This document shows, piece after piece, positions 26,857 through 35,196 of a DNA stretch of 64,000 nt; within the stretch, counting starts at the first letter, position 1; every line of letters starts with the position of its first letter. The notes under the pieces are model-generated. The model was not told the origin of the DNA. It saw only the letters and a list, made by a program, of their open reading frames with translations, and searched no databases. The DNA lies in assembly GCA_020433455.1 (NCBI GenBank), contig JAGRCP010000072.1:41384-105383 (forward strand). The letters are read 5' to 3'. The position numbers were made by a program, and so were the translations under genes. Origin of the DNA: Caldilineaceae bacterium (lineage in GTDB: Bacteria > Chloroflexota > Anaerolineae > Caldilineales > Caldilineaceae).

Positions 26857-27957
26857 TTATTCAGCCGGAGCCAAACGACGGAGCAGTTCTTCATTGGTCG
26901 CGGTCATGTCGATGAGCTTATTCATGCCACGCATGGCCGCGGCCGGCTTCCCGTCGGCCAGCCAGCGGCGCAAGGTAATCAGGCGCGGCAACTCGCCGTC
27001 CGCGTAGAGGAGCGCCTCATTGCGCGTACCGCTGGCCGCTAGGTTGATGGCCGGGAAGATGCGCGCCTCGGCCAGTTCCCGATCCAATACCAATTCGCTG
27101 TTGCCCGTGCTCTTGAACTCTTCAAAAATCAAATCATCCATGCGCGAGCCGGTATCCACGAGCGCGGTGGCGATGACGGTGACCGATCCGCCGTTTTCAA
27201 TGTTGCGCGCCAAGCCGAAAAAGCGCCGGGGGATCTCCAGCGCCTTGGCATCTACGCCGCCGGAGAGGGTGCGCCCTGCGCCCCGTCCCGACAGATTAAA
27301 AGCCCGGGTCATGCGCGTAATGCTGTCCACCAGCACCACCACATCCCGGCCGCACTCCAACTCGCAGCGCACGTGAGCCATGGTCAGCTCTGCCAGATTG
27401 ACGTGGGAGGAGAGAGACTGATCGCTGGAACTGGCCAGCACCTCAGCAGGGACATTGCGGCGAAATTCGGTCACCTCCTCGGGACGCTCATCAATGAGCA
27501 AGACGACGATACGCGTCTCCGGCTCCGTAGCGTGAACGGCCTGGGCCAGTTCCGCCAGAATGCGGGTTTTGCCCGCTTTGGGCGGCGCGACGATGAGGCC
27601 CCGGGTTCCCTTGCCCATGGGCGCGATCAGCTCCACCATGCGCATGGTCGGATTGCCGCCTGCACCCAGGCGGAAGCGCTCATCAGGATTGATGGCCGTG
27701 AGCCGTTCAAAGGGCGTGCGGGCCTGAAACGCCTCGGGCGTCAAGCCGCAGATGCTGGTTACGTCCGTCAATTCCCGACCGCGTTTACCGTCGCGGATCG
27801 GACCGGTGACGGTTGCGCCCTCAACCAGACCGTAGGTGCGGATTAATCGGGAGGAAACCCGTACGTCATCCGCCATGGGCTGAAACGAGACGGCGGCGTC
27901 GCGCAAAAAGCCGCTCTTTCCCTGCATCTGTAAAACGCCGTTTGCTGTATCAGTCAT
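26857..27957 (-). CDS. rho: Transcription termination factor Rho (short form)
   Basis: The chosen start is ATG 27957 (MTDTANGVLQMQG), giving 366 residues. An in-frame ATG at 28116 would give 419 but adds a Pro-rich leader with no Rho features. The protein begins almost directly with the primary RNA-binding cold-shock-like domain (GVLQMQGKSGFLRD) and so lacks the N-terminal helix bundle. The motor domain is complete: Walker A APPKAGKT (~res. 124-131), IDERPEEVTEFRR, Walker B VVVLVDSITR, and the RNA-binding loop region GAGRTLSGGVDAKAL. It is expected to act as a hexameric RNA helicase ending untranslated transcripts. The ribosome-binding site is weak. It lies alone between the aldolase gene and the ABC/kinase fusion. 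Confidence 0.92.
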   Translation of the reverse strand: MTDTANGVLQMQGKSGFLRDAAVSFQPMADDVRVSSRLIRTYGLVEGATVTGPIRDGKRGRELTDVTSICGLTPEAFQARTPFERLTAINPDERFRLGAGGNPTMRMVELIAPMGKGTRGLIVAPPKAGKTRILAELAQAVHATEPETRIVVLLIDERPEEVTEFRRNVPAEVLASSSDQSLSSHVNLAELTMAHVRCELECGRDVVVLVDSITRMTRAFNLSGRGAGRTLSGGVDAKALEIPRRFFGLARNIENGGSVTVIATALVDTGSRMDDLIFEEFKSTGNSELVLDRELAEARIFPAINLAASGTRNEALLYADGELPRLITLRRWLADGKPAAAMRGMNKLIDMTATNEELLRRLAPAE

Positions 27958-28169
27958 ACCGGCCGGTCCGATACGCGATTGCAGATGAGACAGGCGAGGC
28001 GACAATGGACATGAGGAATTCCTTTGAGGAGGGTTGTTGACTGGTTGATTGGGCGGCGGCCAATCCCACGGCGCTATTATGGCACAGATTGGCGATTCCT
28101 GCGCGATACGCCCCAATCAATGTCGCCTGAGGAGGGTAATATCCAAAAACTCGGGCATGCTGTACAGCG

Positions 28170-29768
28170 TCAATCAGCATCAATGACGGCTTTAACCCGC
28201 GGGTGAGCGATTTCGGCGCGCAGAATTGCACCGCGGAACGGCTGATTCTGAACCTTCAAATGTCCCCCCATCAACGCCACCCGCTCGCTGATTCCTAACA
28301 GACCATAATGACCGGCAGCAGAGAGCTTGGATGGATCAAAAGATTGCGGAAGCCCACCACCGTTGTCAGCAATAGAGATCATCAACATGCGCTGTGACGT
28401 ATGCTTGAGCGAGATATCAACCGTCGTCGCTTCGGCATGCTTGCGCACATTGCTCAGCCCCTCCTGAACGATACGAAAAATCGCCAATTCAATCATTTCG
28501 GGCAGACGGCCCAGATTGGCATCCAAATCGAGATTGACGTGAATGCCGGTGCGGCCCATCCACTCTGCGCTATAGGATTGGATGGCGGCGCCCAACCCCA
28601 AGCTATCGATGGTCGGCGGGCGCAGATCACCGCAAATGCGCCGGATATCTTCGATAAGCATCCGGATATCGGCGCGAATATAGGGCAATTGCTGGCGAAG
28701 GACGGGTACATCAGCCAGTTGGATTTCCATATCTTCCAATTCGTAGTTGACGCTCAGCAAATCCTGAATCACTTCGTCGTGCAGTTCGCGCGCCAAGTGT
28801 TTCCGCTCAGCCTCACGCTCGGTCAACAACCGCAGTTGCGCGGCTTGTAACGCGTTGTTTACCCGATCAAGCGCGGTTACCTGCGCGTTAAGCTGTTCGA
28901 GAAGTTGACGATTGAGGGTATCCTGCGCCACGAGATCCTTCTCCAGCAGGGTCTGGCGGAAGAGTAACTTTTCAGCCTGTTCGCGCACGCGGTAATAGCT
29001 GTCGAGCGCCCAGGCCGCCGGTGACAGGTGATTACGCCCGGCCCCGACCATCTCGGCAACGATCTGCTCCCGATTCACTTCGTCGGTGCGATGATTGCCG
29101 ACTTGCCGACCATGATTAATGGTAACGATGCGATCGGTAGCGGCCATCAAATGTTCCAGATTCCGGCTGCAAAAGAGCACAGCGCGCCCCTGACGCTGCC
29201 AGTTCTGAATCAGGCGCAGAAACTGCTGCTGATAATCGTAGCGCAGCGCAGCAGCCAGCTCATCAATGACAACCAATTGCGCGGGCTTCGCCATTGCCTG
29301 GGCAATGGCAATGAGCTGCCGCTGTTCGCCCGACAGATTGGCGGCTTTTTCATGCAGCGCCACCTCATATACCCCAAGTTCCTGCATCATATATGCAGCC
29401 GCCTCATCCATTCGGCGGCGATTAGGAACCAGCAGCCATCGACTCAGAGGCGACCAACCGATCTCGTTGCCGAGAAAAATGTTCTCGGTAACGTCCAAAT
29501 TTTCCGCCAGCTCGGGTTCCTGATAAATGACGGCAATATCGGCATAGTGGAGCGTGGGCCGGCGCAGCCGTTTGTCGGCAAAGGCGATCTCGCCTTCGGT
29601 CGGCGCATAGAGGCCGGCAATGAGTTTAGTCAATACCGATTTGCCCGAGCCGCTCCGCCCGGCCAGTCCTACGACCTCGCCGGGATACAGCGTCAGATTG
29701 ATTTGATCGAGCACGGTCAGCGTACCAAAACGCTTGGTCAGATTGGTAATCGTTAGCAACGGCTCCAT
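28170..29768 (-). CDS. ABC ATPase fused to a histidine kinase (RbsA-type NBD + HisKA_3/HATPase)
   Basis: A 532-residue chimera. Residues 1-~245 form one RbsA/XylG-like nucleotide-binding domain: Walker A GRSGSGKS (37-44), Q83, signature LSGEQ (145-149), Walker B VVIDE (166-170). The switch His is replaced (FCSRNLEHL, ~199-207), so fast ATP hydrolysis is doubtful. A predicted coiled coil (~262-325) leads to a NarX-type kinase: phospho-acceptor H330 in ARELHDEVIQ, N-box IVQEGLSNVRKHAE (433-446), ADNGGGLP (467-474), GLLGISERVALMGG. In ordinary sugar ATPases a second NBD follows the first; here a kinase takes its place. It is downstream of a permease (32-bp gap) and an anchored binding protein, suggesting a transporter-shaped sensor. 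The start follows AAAGAGAG. Confidence 0.93.
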   Translation of the reverse strand: MEPLLTITNLTKRFGTLTVLDQINLTLYPGEVVGLAGRSGSGKSVLTKLIAGLYAPTEGEIAFADKRLRRPTLHYADIAVIYQEPELAENLDVTENIFLGNEIGWSPLSRWLLVPNRRRMDEAAAYMMQELGVYEVALHEKAANLSGEQRQLIAIAQAMAKPAQLVVIDELAAALRYDYQQQFLRLIQNWQRQGRAVLFCSRNLEHLMAATDRIVTINHGRQVGNHRTDEVNREQIVAEMVGAGRNHLSPAAWALDSYYRVREQAEKLLFRQTLLEKDLVAQDTLNRQLLEQLNAQVTALDRVNNALQAAQLRLLTEREAERKHLARELHDEVIQDLLSVNYELEDMEIQLADVPVLRQQLPYIRADIRMLIEDIRRICGDLRPPTIDSLGLGAAIQSYSAEWMGRTGIHVNLDLDANLGRLPEMIELAIFRIVQEGLSNVRKHAEATTVDISLKHTSQRMLMISIADNGGGLPQSFDPSKLSAAGHYGLLGISERVALMGGHLKVQNQPFRGAILRAEIAHPRVKAVIDAD

Positions 29769-29800
29769 CTCTCTTTACGCTCCGTCATTCCCCGGGATAC

Positions 29801-31024
29801 TCAACCCTGCCCTAATCGCTTACGGCGCATTCCCGCGTCCACCAGCACTGCGACCAGTAGCACGAGGCCCGTAATAAGAAATTTAAGGCCGGGACTTAAT
29901 CCCAATAAGCCCATTCCGTTTTCCATGCCGGCAATCATCAGTGCGCCCAGGCCCGCGCTACTCACCCGCCCGCGGCCGCCAAAGAGGCTCGTACCCCCGA
30001 TCACCGCCGCCGCAATCGAGTTGAAGAGCAAGTTGCCGCTGCCGGCGGCCGTATCGACTGAGCGCAGCCGGGCCGCCAGAATAATGCCCCCTAAGCTGGC
30101 CATAATGCTCGAAATCATAAAGACGGTGACGCGAATACGCCCCACCGGAATTCCCGCGCGATAGGCAGCGTTCTGGTTGCCACCGACGGCATAAACATAG
30201 CGCCCAAAGGCCGTATGGTTTGCCAGAAAAGAGAGGACCACCAACAGCAGCAGCAAGATGACCCCGACCATGGGTACGCCCCGATCGCGGTTAGCGATAT
30301 AGACGATGCCGCAAATCAATACCGCCCACAAGCCGAGCTGCGCCAGGAGCATAGAAAATGATGCGCCCGGAATGTTGCGCTGCGCCCACGCCCGCTTCTC
30401 CTGGAAGTAACGGATGGCGACGGCAACAACGATCACTGCCGCCAACAGCCAGCCCCACACCGGCGGCAAAAAATAGTTGGCAATCCCAATCACGACCGGA
30501 TCCTGAATCAGGATCGTGCCGTTACCGCCGATAATGAGCAACACGACGCCATTCCAGGCCAGTAAACTGGCCAATGTGACAATCACAGAAGGAATCTGGA
30601 AGGTGGTGATGATGACGCCGTGCAGCAAACCAATGCCGGCGGCGATCAGCAATACCAGCGCAATTGCCGCATACCAGGGCCAGCTCATGGGGTCGCGCAG
30701 GAGAAGCGCCATGCTGACCGCGGCGACAGCGCTGACATAGCCGACGGAGAGATCAAGCTCGCCAAGCAACAACACGAAAACCACGCCGTAAGCGATTGTG
30801 CAAATGCCGGCCATCTGCACAATCAGGTTGACGAAGTTACGCGCCGTCAAAAAATTCTGATTCTGGGATTGAAAGATAACGGCAATGACAATCAGCCCGA
30901 TCACCAGCGGCAGGACATCGGCATAATTGGCAGCTAACTGTTGGCCCCAAAGACGCAATTCAGCACCGAAGACGGATGGAGCCGCGGGCTGGATGGAGTG
31001 AGACGCCTTCTGTGACTCGCTCAC
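29801..31024 (-). CDS. Xylose-type (XylH/BPD_transp_2) permease of the kinase-linked system
   Basis: A 407-residue permease with ten or more hydrophobic segments. Family signatures are GVVFVLLLGELDLSVGYVSA and [19 protein letters not shown]. The length, with an extra ~50-residue loop around RYFQEKRAWAQRN, is like XylH rather than RbsC. Its ATG directly follows the stop codon of the binding-protein gene with no gap, and the ABC/histidine-kinase gene begins 32 bp after it, so the three are almost certainly one transcript. Whether it transports, or only relays binding-protein status to the kinase, cannot be judged from sequence. No residue loss in the signatures argues against transport. Confidence 0.92.
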   Translation of the reverse strand: MSESQKASHSIQPAAPSVFGAELRLWGQQLAANYADVLPLVIGLIVIAVIFQSQNQNFLTARNFVNLIVQMAGICTIAYGVVFVLLLGELDLSVGYVSAVAAVSMALLLRDPMSWPWYAAIALVLLIAAGIGLLHGVIITTFQIPSVIVTLASLLAWNGVVLLIIGGNGTILIQDPVVIGIANYFLPPVWGWLLAAVIVVAVAIRYFQEKRAWAQRNIPGASFSMLLAQLGLWAVLICGIVYIANRDRGVPMVGVILLLLLVVLSFLANHTAFGRYVYAVGGNQNAAYRAGIPVGRIRVTVFMISSIMASLGGIILAARLRSVDTAAGSGNLLFNSIAAAVIGGTSLFGGRGRVSSAGLGALMIAGMENGMGLLGLSPGLKFLITGLVLLVAVLVDAGMRRKRLGQG

Positions 31025-32137
31025 TTAGCGGTCCGTCGGACAATACTGGGCAAATTCGCCGACGCAGATCTCTTGCCAGGTGCGAAAACCGTCAGCAATC
31101 ACGGTATCGGAAATCGTCTCTCTGGTTACCGCCAGCGGATTGAGCTTAATGAAGGGGATATCGCGTTGACCGTTATGAATCGTCTCGGCGGTCATCATTG
31201 AAATATCCTCGCCGTTCAGCATGGCGATCGCGGCCCTGGCCGCGGTCGCCGCCTCAAGCCGAATTGGCTTGTAGACAGTCATCGTTTGCCAGCCGGCCAG
31301 AATATTCTGGATGCCGCTGACCGTGGCATCCTGCCCGCTAAGGGGAATGGGGTCCAATCCCTGATTTTTGCGGGCCGCAATCACCGAGTTGGCCAATCCG
31401 TCATTAGCGGCAAAGGTTGCATCAACCCGGTTGCCGGCTGCGGTGAGAATCTGTTCGTAAAGCACCAACGCCTGCTGATTATCCCAATCCGGGACCGACT
31501 GATCGGCGACCAACCCCCAATCGCCTGCGGCGTAATATGGTTGGGCGACCGAAAAATAGCCTTCCCGTAGGAGCGTTGCGTTGTAGTCTGTCGGCGAACC
31601 GTTGAGGTGAACGATCTGCGGCTGCGCCGCCGGCAGCCGGTTGATGACCGCGGCCAAGGTTTCCCCCATCAAACGTCCGACAGCTATGTTGTCAAAACTG
31701 ACGTAGAGGTCGGCGCCAGGGCCTTCGATCGTCAGACGGTCGTAATCGATCACCTGAATACCGGCAGAGCGCGCCGCGGCAATAATTGCAGCCCCGCTGC
31801 CGCTATCCAGGTTCACCAACAGCAGCACCTTGGCTCCGTTCGTAATCGCCTGTTCGGCCTGGGTCTGCTGTGTGCGCGCATCTCCTTCGGCATTAGCAAT
31901 CGAATAGCGCACGCCGGCGGCGGAAAAGACCTCTTCAAAATAGCGACGGTCGTCCGTTTCCCAGCGTGCCGATGTAGCGCTGCCAGGCAACAAAACCGCA
32001 ATACTTCCAGGCAGGGCGGAATCCGTTGCGCCGGGGGCCAGGCTGTCCGCCCGCCCGCTTCGCCACAATTGCATGCCGACCAACATGATTACCGCCAGCA
32101 GCACTGACAACAGCAGGATCACCCACGATCGACCCAT
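31025..32137 (-). CDS. Membrane-anchored sugar-binding protein of the kinase-linked system
   Basis: A 370-residue protein of the RbsB/XylF (Peripla_BP_4) class. It starts with an uncleaved-looking helix (VILLLSVLLAVIMLVGMQLW, res. ~6-25) and has no lipobox Cys, unlike every other binding protein in the window. That suggests it stays tethered as a signal anchor. The body shows family features: IQVIDYDRLTIEGPGADLYVSFDNIAVGRLMGE, TFAANDGLANSVI and ISGQD-like PLSGQDATVSGIQ. It heads the operon with the permease and the ABC/kinase fusion. AAAGGATTCCT precedes the start. A tethered receptor with a permease and an ATPase-kinase is the expected layout for a sensing complex. Confidence 0.9.
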   Translation of the reverse strand: MGRSWVILLLSVLLAVIMLVGMQLWRSGRADSLAPGATDSALPGSIAVLLPGSATSARWETDDRRYFEEVFSAAGVRYSIANAEGDARTQQTQAEQAITNGAKVLLLVNLDSGSGAAIIAAARSAGIQVIDYDRLTIEGPGADLYVSFDNIAVGRLMGETLAAVINRLPAAQPQIVHLNGSPTDYNATLLREGYFSVAQPYYAAGDWGLVADQSVPDWDNQQALVLYEQILTAAGNRVDATFAANDGLANSVIAARKNQGLDPIPLSGQDATVSGIQNILAGWQTMTVYKPIRLEAATAARAAIAMLNGEDISMMTAETIHNGQRDIPFIKLNPLAVTRETISDTVIADGFRTWQEICVGEFAQYCPTDR

Positions 32138-32368
32138 AGGAATCCTTTGCTTGCTTGCAAATTATTTTGGCCCTGCGCAATACATCTTCACATAAATAAG
32201 TATGCCACAAGCAAATCACGTCTCCGAGTTTTGGTCGGGCTCATATTGGGCGCCTGGCCCGAGCTTTGGGCGATACAATTCGCCCTTCAATGATGCTTGT
32301 GCAGGTCCCTTATCCGACTTTTAGGCTGTGAAAGCAGGCTCAGGCGATTTCGAGAAGTTAAGCCCGAT

Positions 32369-33550
32369 TCACCCTCCGCGTCGGCGCGTGGTAGCGTCGA
32401 AAATAACGGCAGCGACCAGTACCAACCCTCTGGCGACATATTGGACGGAGATGTCCACGCCCATCAGATTCATGCCATTGGTCAACGACCCCATCACCAG
32501 AGCGCCGATGAGAGAACCGAATACGCTGCCCACACCGCCTGCCGCCGATACGCCGCCGACATAGGCGGCCGCAATGGCGTCCAGTTCAAAAAGCGTGCCG
32601 GCCGTCGTCGTGGCCGACTGCAAGCGCGAGGTAAAAAGAATGCCGGAAAGCGCGGAGAGCAGGCCCATGGACCCAAAGACGACATAGGTAATCCGCTTGA
32701 CGCTGATGCCGCTCAGTTCGGCTGCCTCAGGGTTGCCGCCGACGGCATAGATATGACGGCCCAACACGGTACGCGTCGTGATAAAGCTGTAAATCCCCAC
32801 CACTAACAGCACAATGATTGCCGTCCAGGAGAGGCCGTTGTAGCCGGAAAGCACCCACGTCACCAAGCCAATGACAACGGCAATAAAGGCCAGCTTGAGT
32901 ATAAAGATATCGCGTGGCAACACCTCGAAGTCATAGGTTTGCTTCTTGCGCCGGGCATTGATTTCGCTGACGATGTAGATGACGATTGCTATAATGCCGA
33001 GAATCAGCGTCAAGGCGTGCCCGGGAATCATGTCGAATCCAGGGATGTCCGGAATGTACCCATTGCCGATAGCGTTGAACGCGGCGTTGGGGATGATGAT
33101 CGTGCCGGTGGACATCGTGGCCTGGAGCAAGAGGCCGCGATAGATCAGCCACCCCGCCAGCGTAGCGACAAAGGCCGGGATGCCAAAATAGGCGACAAGA
33201 AAAGCGGTAATGAGCCCGGTAAAAATACCAAGCACCAGCACCATGGGGATGACGGCCACGACCGGAAACGACCACTGCACCAACGCAATGGCGGCGATTG
33301 CCCCCAAAAAACCGGCGAGGAAGCCGACCGACAGGTCGATATGGCGAATCACAATGACCAGGGTCATGCCGACCGCCAACACGGCAATGTAGCCGGTCTG
33401 GTTAATCAGGTTGCTGATATTGCGCGCCGACAAAAACAGTCCGTTGGTCAAGACAGTGAAAATCGCCATAATCACAAACAGGGCGATAAACATGCCGTAT
33501 TCGCGGACATTCTGCCGCAAAACTCTCTGCAAATCTTGAAAAAAGGTCAT
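32369..33550 (-). CDS. xylH: Xylose-type sugar ABC transporter permease
   Basis: A 393-residue BPD_transp_2 permease: GMTLVIVIRHIDLSVGFLAGFLGA near the N-terminus and FELDAIAAAYVGGVSAAGGVGS near the C-terminus. The charged loop SEINARRKKQTYDFEVLPRD (~200-220) and overall length fit XylH. It forms a standard high-affinity system with the ATPase encoded 11 bp upstream and the lipoprotein upstream of that. The start follows GAGGAAACCGAAG. It is the last gene of its operon; 230 bp without a recognisable gene separate it from the kinase-linked operon, where GGGCGATACAATTCGCCC (near 32267) is the only obvious stem. The symbol is by family; the sugar may be xylose, arabinose, glucose or galactose. 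Confidence 0.9.
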   Translation of the reverse strand: MTFFQDLQRVLRQNVREYGMFIALFVIMAIFTVLTNGLFLSARNISNLINQTGYIAVLAVGMTLVIVIRHIDLSVGFLAGFLGAIAAIALVQWSFPVVAVIPMVLVLGIFTGLITAFLVAYFGIPAFVATLAGWLIYRGLLLQATMSTGTIIIPNAAFNAIGNGYIPDIPGFDMIPGHALTLILGIIAIVIYIVSEINARRKKQTYDFEVLPRDIFILKLAFIAVVIGLVTWVLSGYNGLSWTAIIVLLVVGIYSFITTRTVLGRHIYAVGGNPEAAELSGISVKRITYVVFGSMGLLSALSGILFTSRLQSATTTAGTLFELDAIAAAYVGGVSAAGGVGSVFGSLIGALVMGSLTNGMNLMGVDISVQYVARGLVLVAAVIFDATTRRRGG

Positions 33551-33561
33551 CTTCGGTTTCC

Positions 33562-35085
33562 TCAGCTAGTTGCGAGTTGCATGATTCTTTCTTGTGTGGC
33601 TTCGTCAATTACCAGTTCGCCGGTAATCCTGCCGGAAGCAACGACGTAAACCCGATCACACATGCCAAGCACTTCGGGCAGTTCGGAAGAGATCATGATG
33701 ATGCTCATTCCTTGCGCCACCAGATCATTCATAAGCGTATAAATCTCAAATTTTGCGCCGACGTCGATCCCGCGCGTCGGTTCATCCAGAATCAAGATGT
33801 CGGGCTTGACAAACAGCCACTTGCCCAACGACACCTTTTGCTGATTACCGCCGCTTAAGTTTCCGACCTTCTGCTCGATGCTCGGCGTTTTGATATTGAG
33901 GCTGGTCCGATACTCATTGGCAACCTGAACCTCGGCATTACTGTCCACCACGCCTTGATGGGAAATGGCGTGCAGGTTTGCCAACGTAATATTTTGCTTC
34001 ACGTCCTCAATCAGAATCAGCCCCTTGGTTTTGCGATCCTCGGTGACATAGGCCACGCCGGCATCGATCGCTTCTTCGGGCCGAGAGAACTTCTGCTGTT
34101 GACCGTTGACAAAAAGATCGCCCTGAAGCTGGAAACCGGTCGAATTGCCAAAAATGCTCAGCGCCAACTCAGTACGGCCTGAACCCATTAGGCCGGCAAA
34201 GCCGACGATTTCACCCTTTTTCACGTTAAAATTGACATCTTTTAGAACATCGCGGCTAAGCGTTTGGCTGTATGCACTCCAATTTCTGACTTCCAGCACA
34301 ATTTCATCGGAGCGCATATGCTCTCGCCGCGGGTAGATGTTATCGATCTCGCGGCCTACCATGTGCTTAATCAGGACCGGCTCAGAGACCTCGCCTTTGG
34401 AAGCATCCAGCGTGCAAACGGTCTGTCCATCGCGCAACACCGTGACCGTGTCGGCGATGGAAATGACCTCCTTCAACTTATGCGAGATCATGATGCAGGT
34501 GACGCCTTGATTGCGCAGTTCGCGCAACAAATTCAGAAGGTTCTCACTATCATCATCGTTGAGTGCAGCCGTCGGCTCGTCCAGAATCAAAAGCTTGACG
34601 TTCTTACTCAACGCCTTGGCGATTTCGATCAGTTGCTGCTTGCCCACACCCAGATCTTTCACCTTGGCCGCAGGGTTGACGTCAAGCCGAACCTTCCTCA
34701 AAATCTGATCCGCCTGTCGGACCGTCTCGTTCAAATTCAATAGGAAGCCGTTCCTGATCTCGTGCCCCAGAAAAATGTTCTCATAAACGGTCAGTTCAGG
34801 GACAAGCGCCAATTCTTGATAAATGATGGCAATACCGACTTTCTCACTGTCACTAATGCCTCTGAACTGCTGCACCTGGCCATTAAACAAAATGTCACCG
34901 CTGTAAGCGCCATAGGGATAGACGCCGCTCAACACTTTCATAAGCGTAGACTTACCCGCCCCATTTTCGCCAACGAGGCAGTGAATTTCGTTTTGCGCCA
35001 CCTGAAAACTGACATCATCCAACGCCTTTACGCCTGGAAATGTCTTGGTGATGTTTTTCATCTCTAGAATCGGCGTAGCCATCAC
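33562..35085 (-). CDS. xylG: Xylose-type dual-NBD sugar ABC transporter ATPase
   Basis: A 507-residue ATPase with two NBDs. NBD1 has Walker A GENGAGKS, Walker B LLILDEPTAAL and a switch His in MISHKLKEV. NBD2 has the family-typical relaxed Walker A GLMGSGRTE, signature LSGGNQQKV and Ser in place of the switch His (ISSELPEV). It energises the XylH-type permease. It makes a useful contrast with the neighbouring kinase fusion (28170-29768), which keeps only the first NBD. A GTG at 35085 and an ATG at 35082 are both possible starts behind GGGGGTG. A 13-bp perfect hairpin lies between it and the binding-protein gene. Confidence 0.94.
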   Translation of the reverse strand: MMATPILEMKNITKTFPGVKALDDVSFQVAQNEIHCLVGENGAGKSTLMKVLSGVYPYGAYSGDILFNGQVQQFRGISDSEKVGIAIIYQELALVPELTVYENIFLGHEIRNGFLLNLNETVRQADQILRKVRLDVNPAAKVKDLGVGKQQLIEIAKALSKNVKLLILDEPTAALNDDDSENLLNLLRELRNQGVTCIMISHKLKEVISIADTVTVLRDGQTVCTLDASKGEVSEPVLIKHMVGREIDNIYPRREHMRSDEIVLEVRNWSAYSQTLSRDVLKDVNFNVKKGEIVGFAGLMGSGRTELALSIFGNSTGFQLQGDLFVNGQQQKFSRPEEAIDAGVAYVTEDRKTKGLILIEDVKQNITLANLHAISHQGVVDSNAEVQVANEYRTSLNIKTPSIEQKVGNLSGGNQQKVSLGKWLFVKPDILILDEPTRGIDVGAKFEIYTLMNDLVAQGMSIIMISSELPEVLGMCDRVYVVASGRITGELVIDEATQERIMQLATS

Positions 35086-35146
35086 ACCCCCAATACTCTA
35101 AAATTATGATCGCAAAAATTATGCAAGAGATAACAGAAACATGAGT

Positions 35147-35176
35147 AAGGGCAGTGATGGAGTCATCACTGCCCTT
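35147..35176 (-). terminator. Intercistronic hairpin after the binding-protein gene
   Basis: AAGGGCAGTGATG (35147-35159) pairs perfectly with CATCACTGCCCTT (35164-35176) over a 4-base loop. It sits 21 bp after the xylF-type stop and before xylG, with only a weak T-rich tail on the minus strand. Such hairpins commonly protect the binding-protein mRNA or attenuate read-through so that binding protein exceeds transporter. Confidence 0.75.
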
Positions 35177-35196
35177 GAGTAATCAGCCGTTATAAC

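Noticed and set aside
27950..28231. 93-codon minus-strand frame between the ABC-kinase fusion and rho
   Set aside because: It overlaps the end of the fusion gene and the start of rho in another frame; the product shows no recognisable motif.
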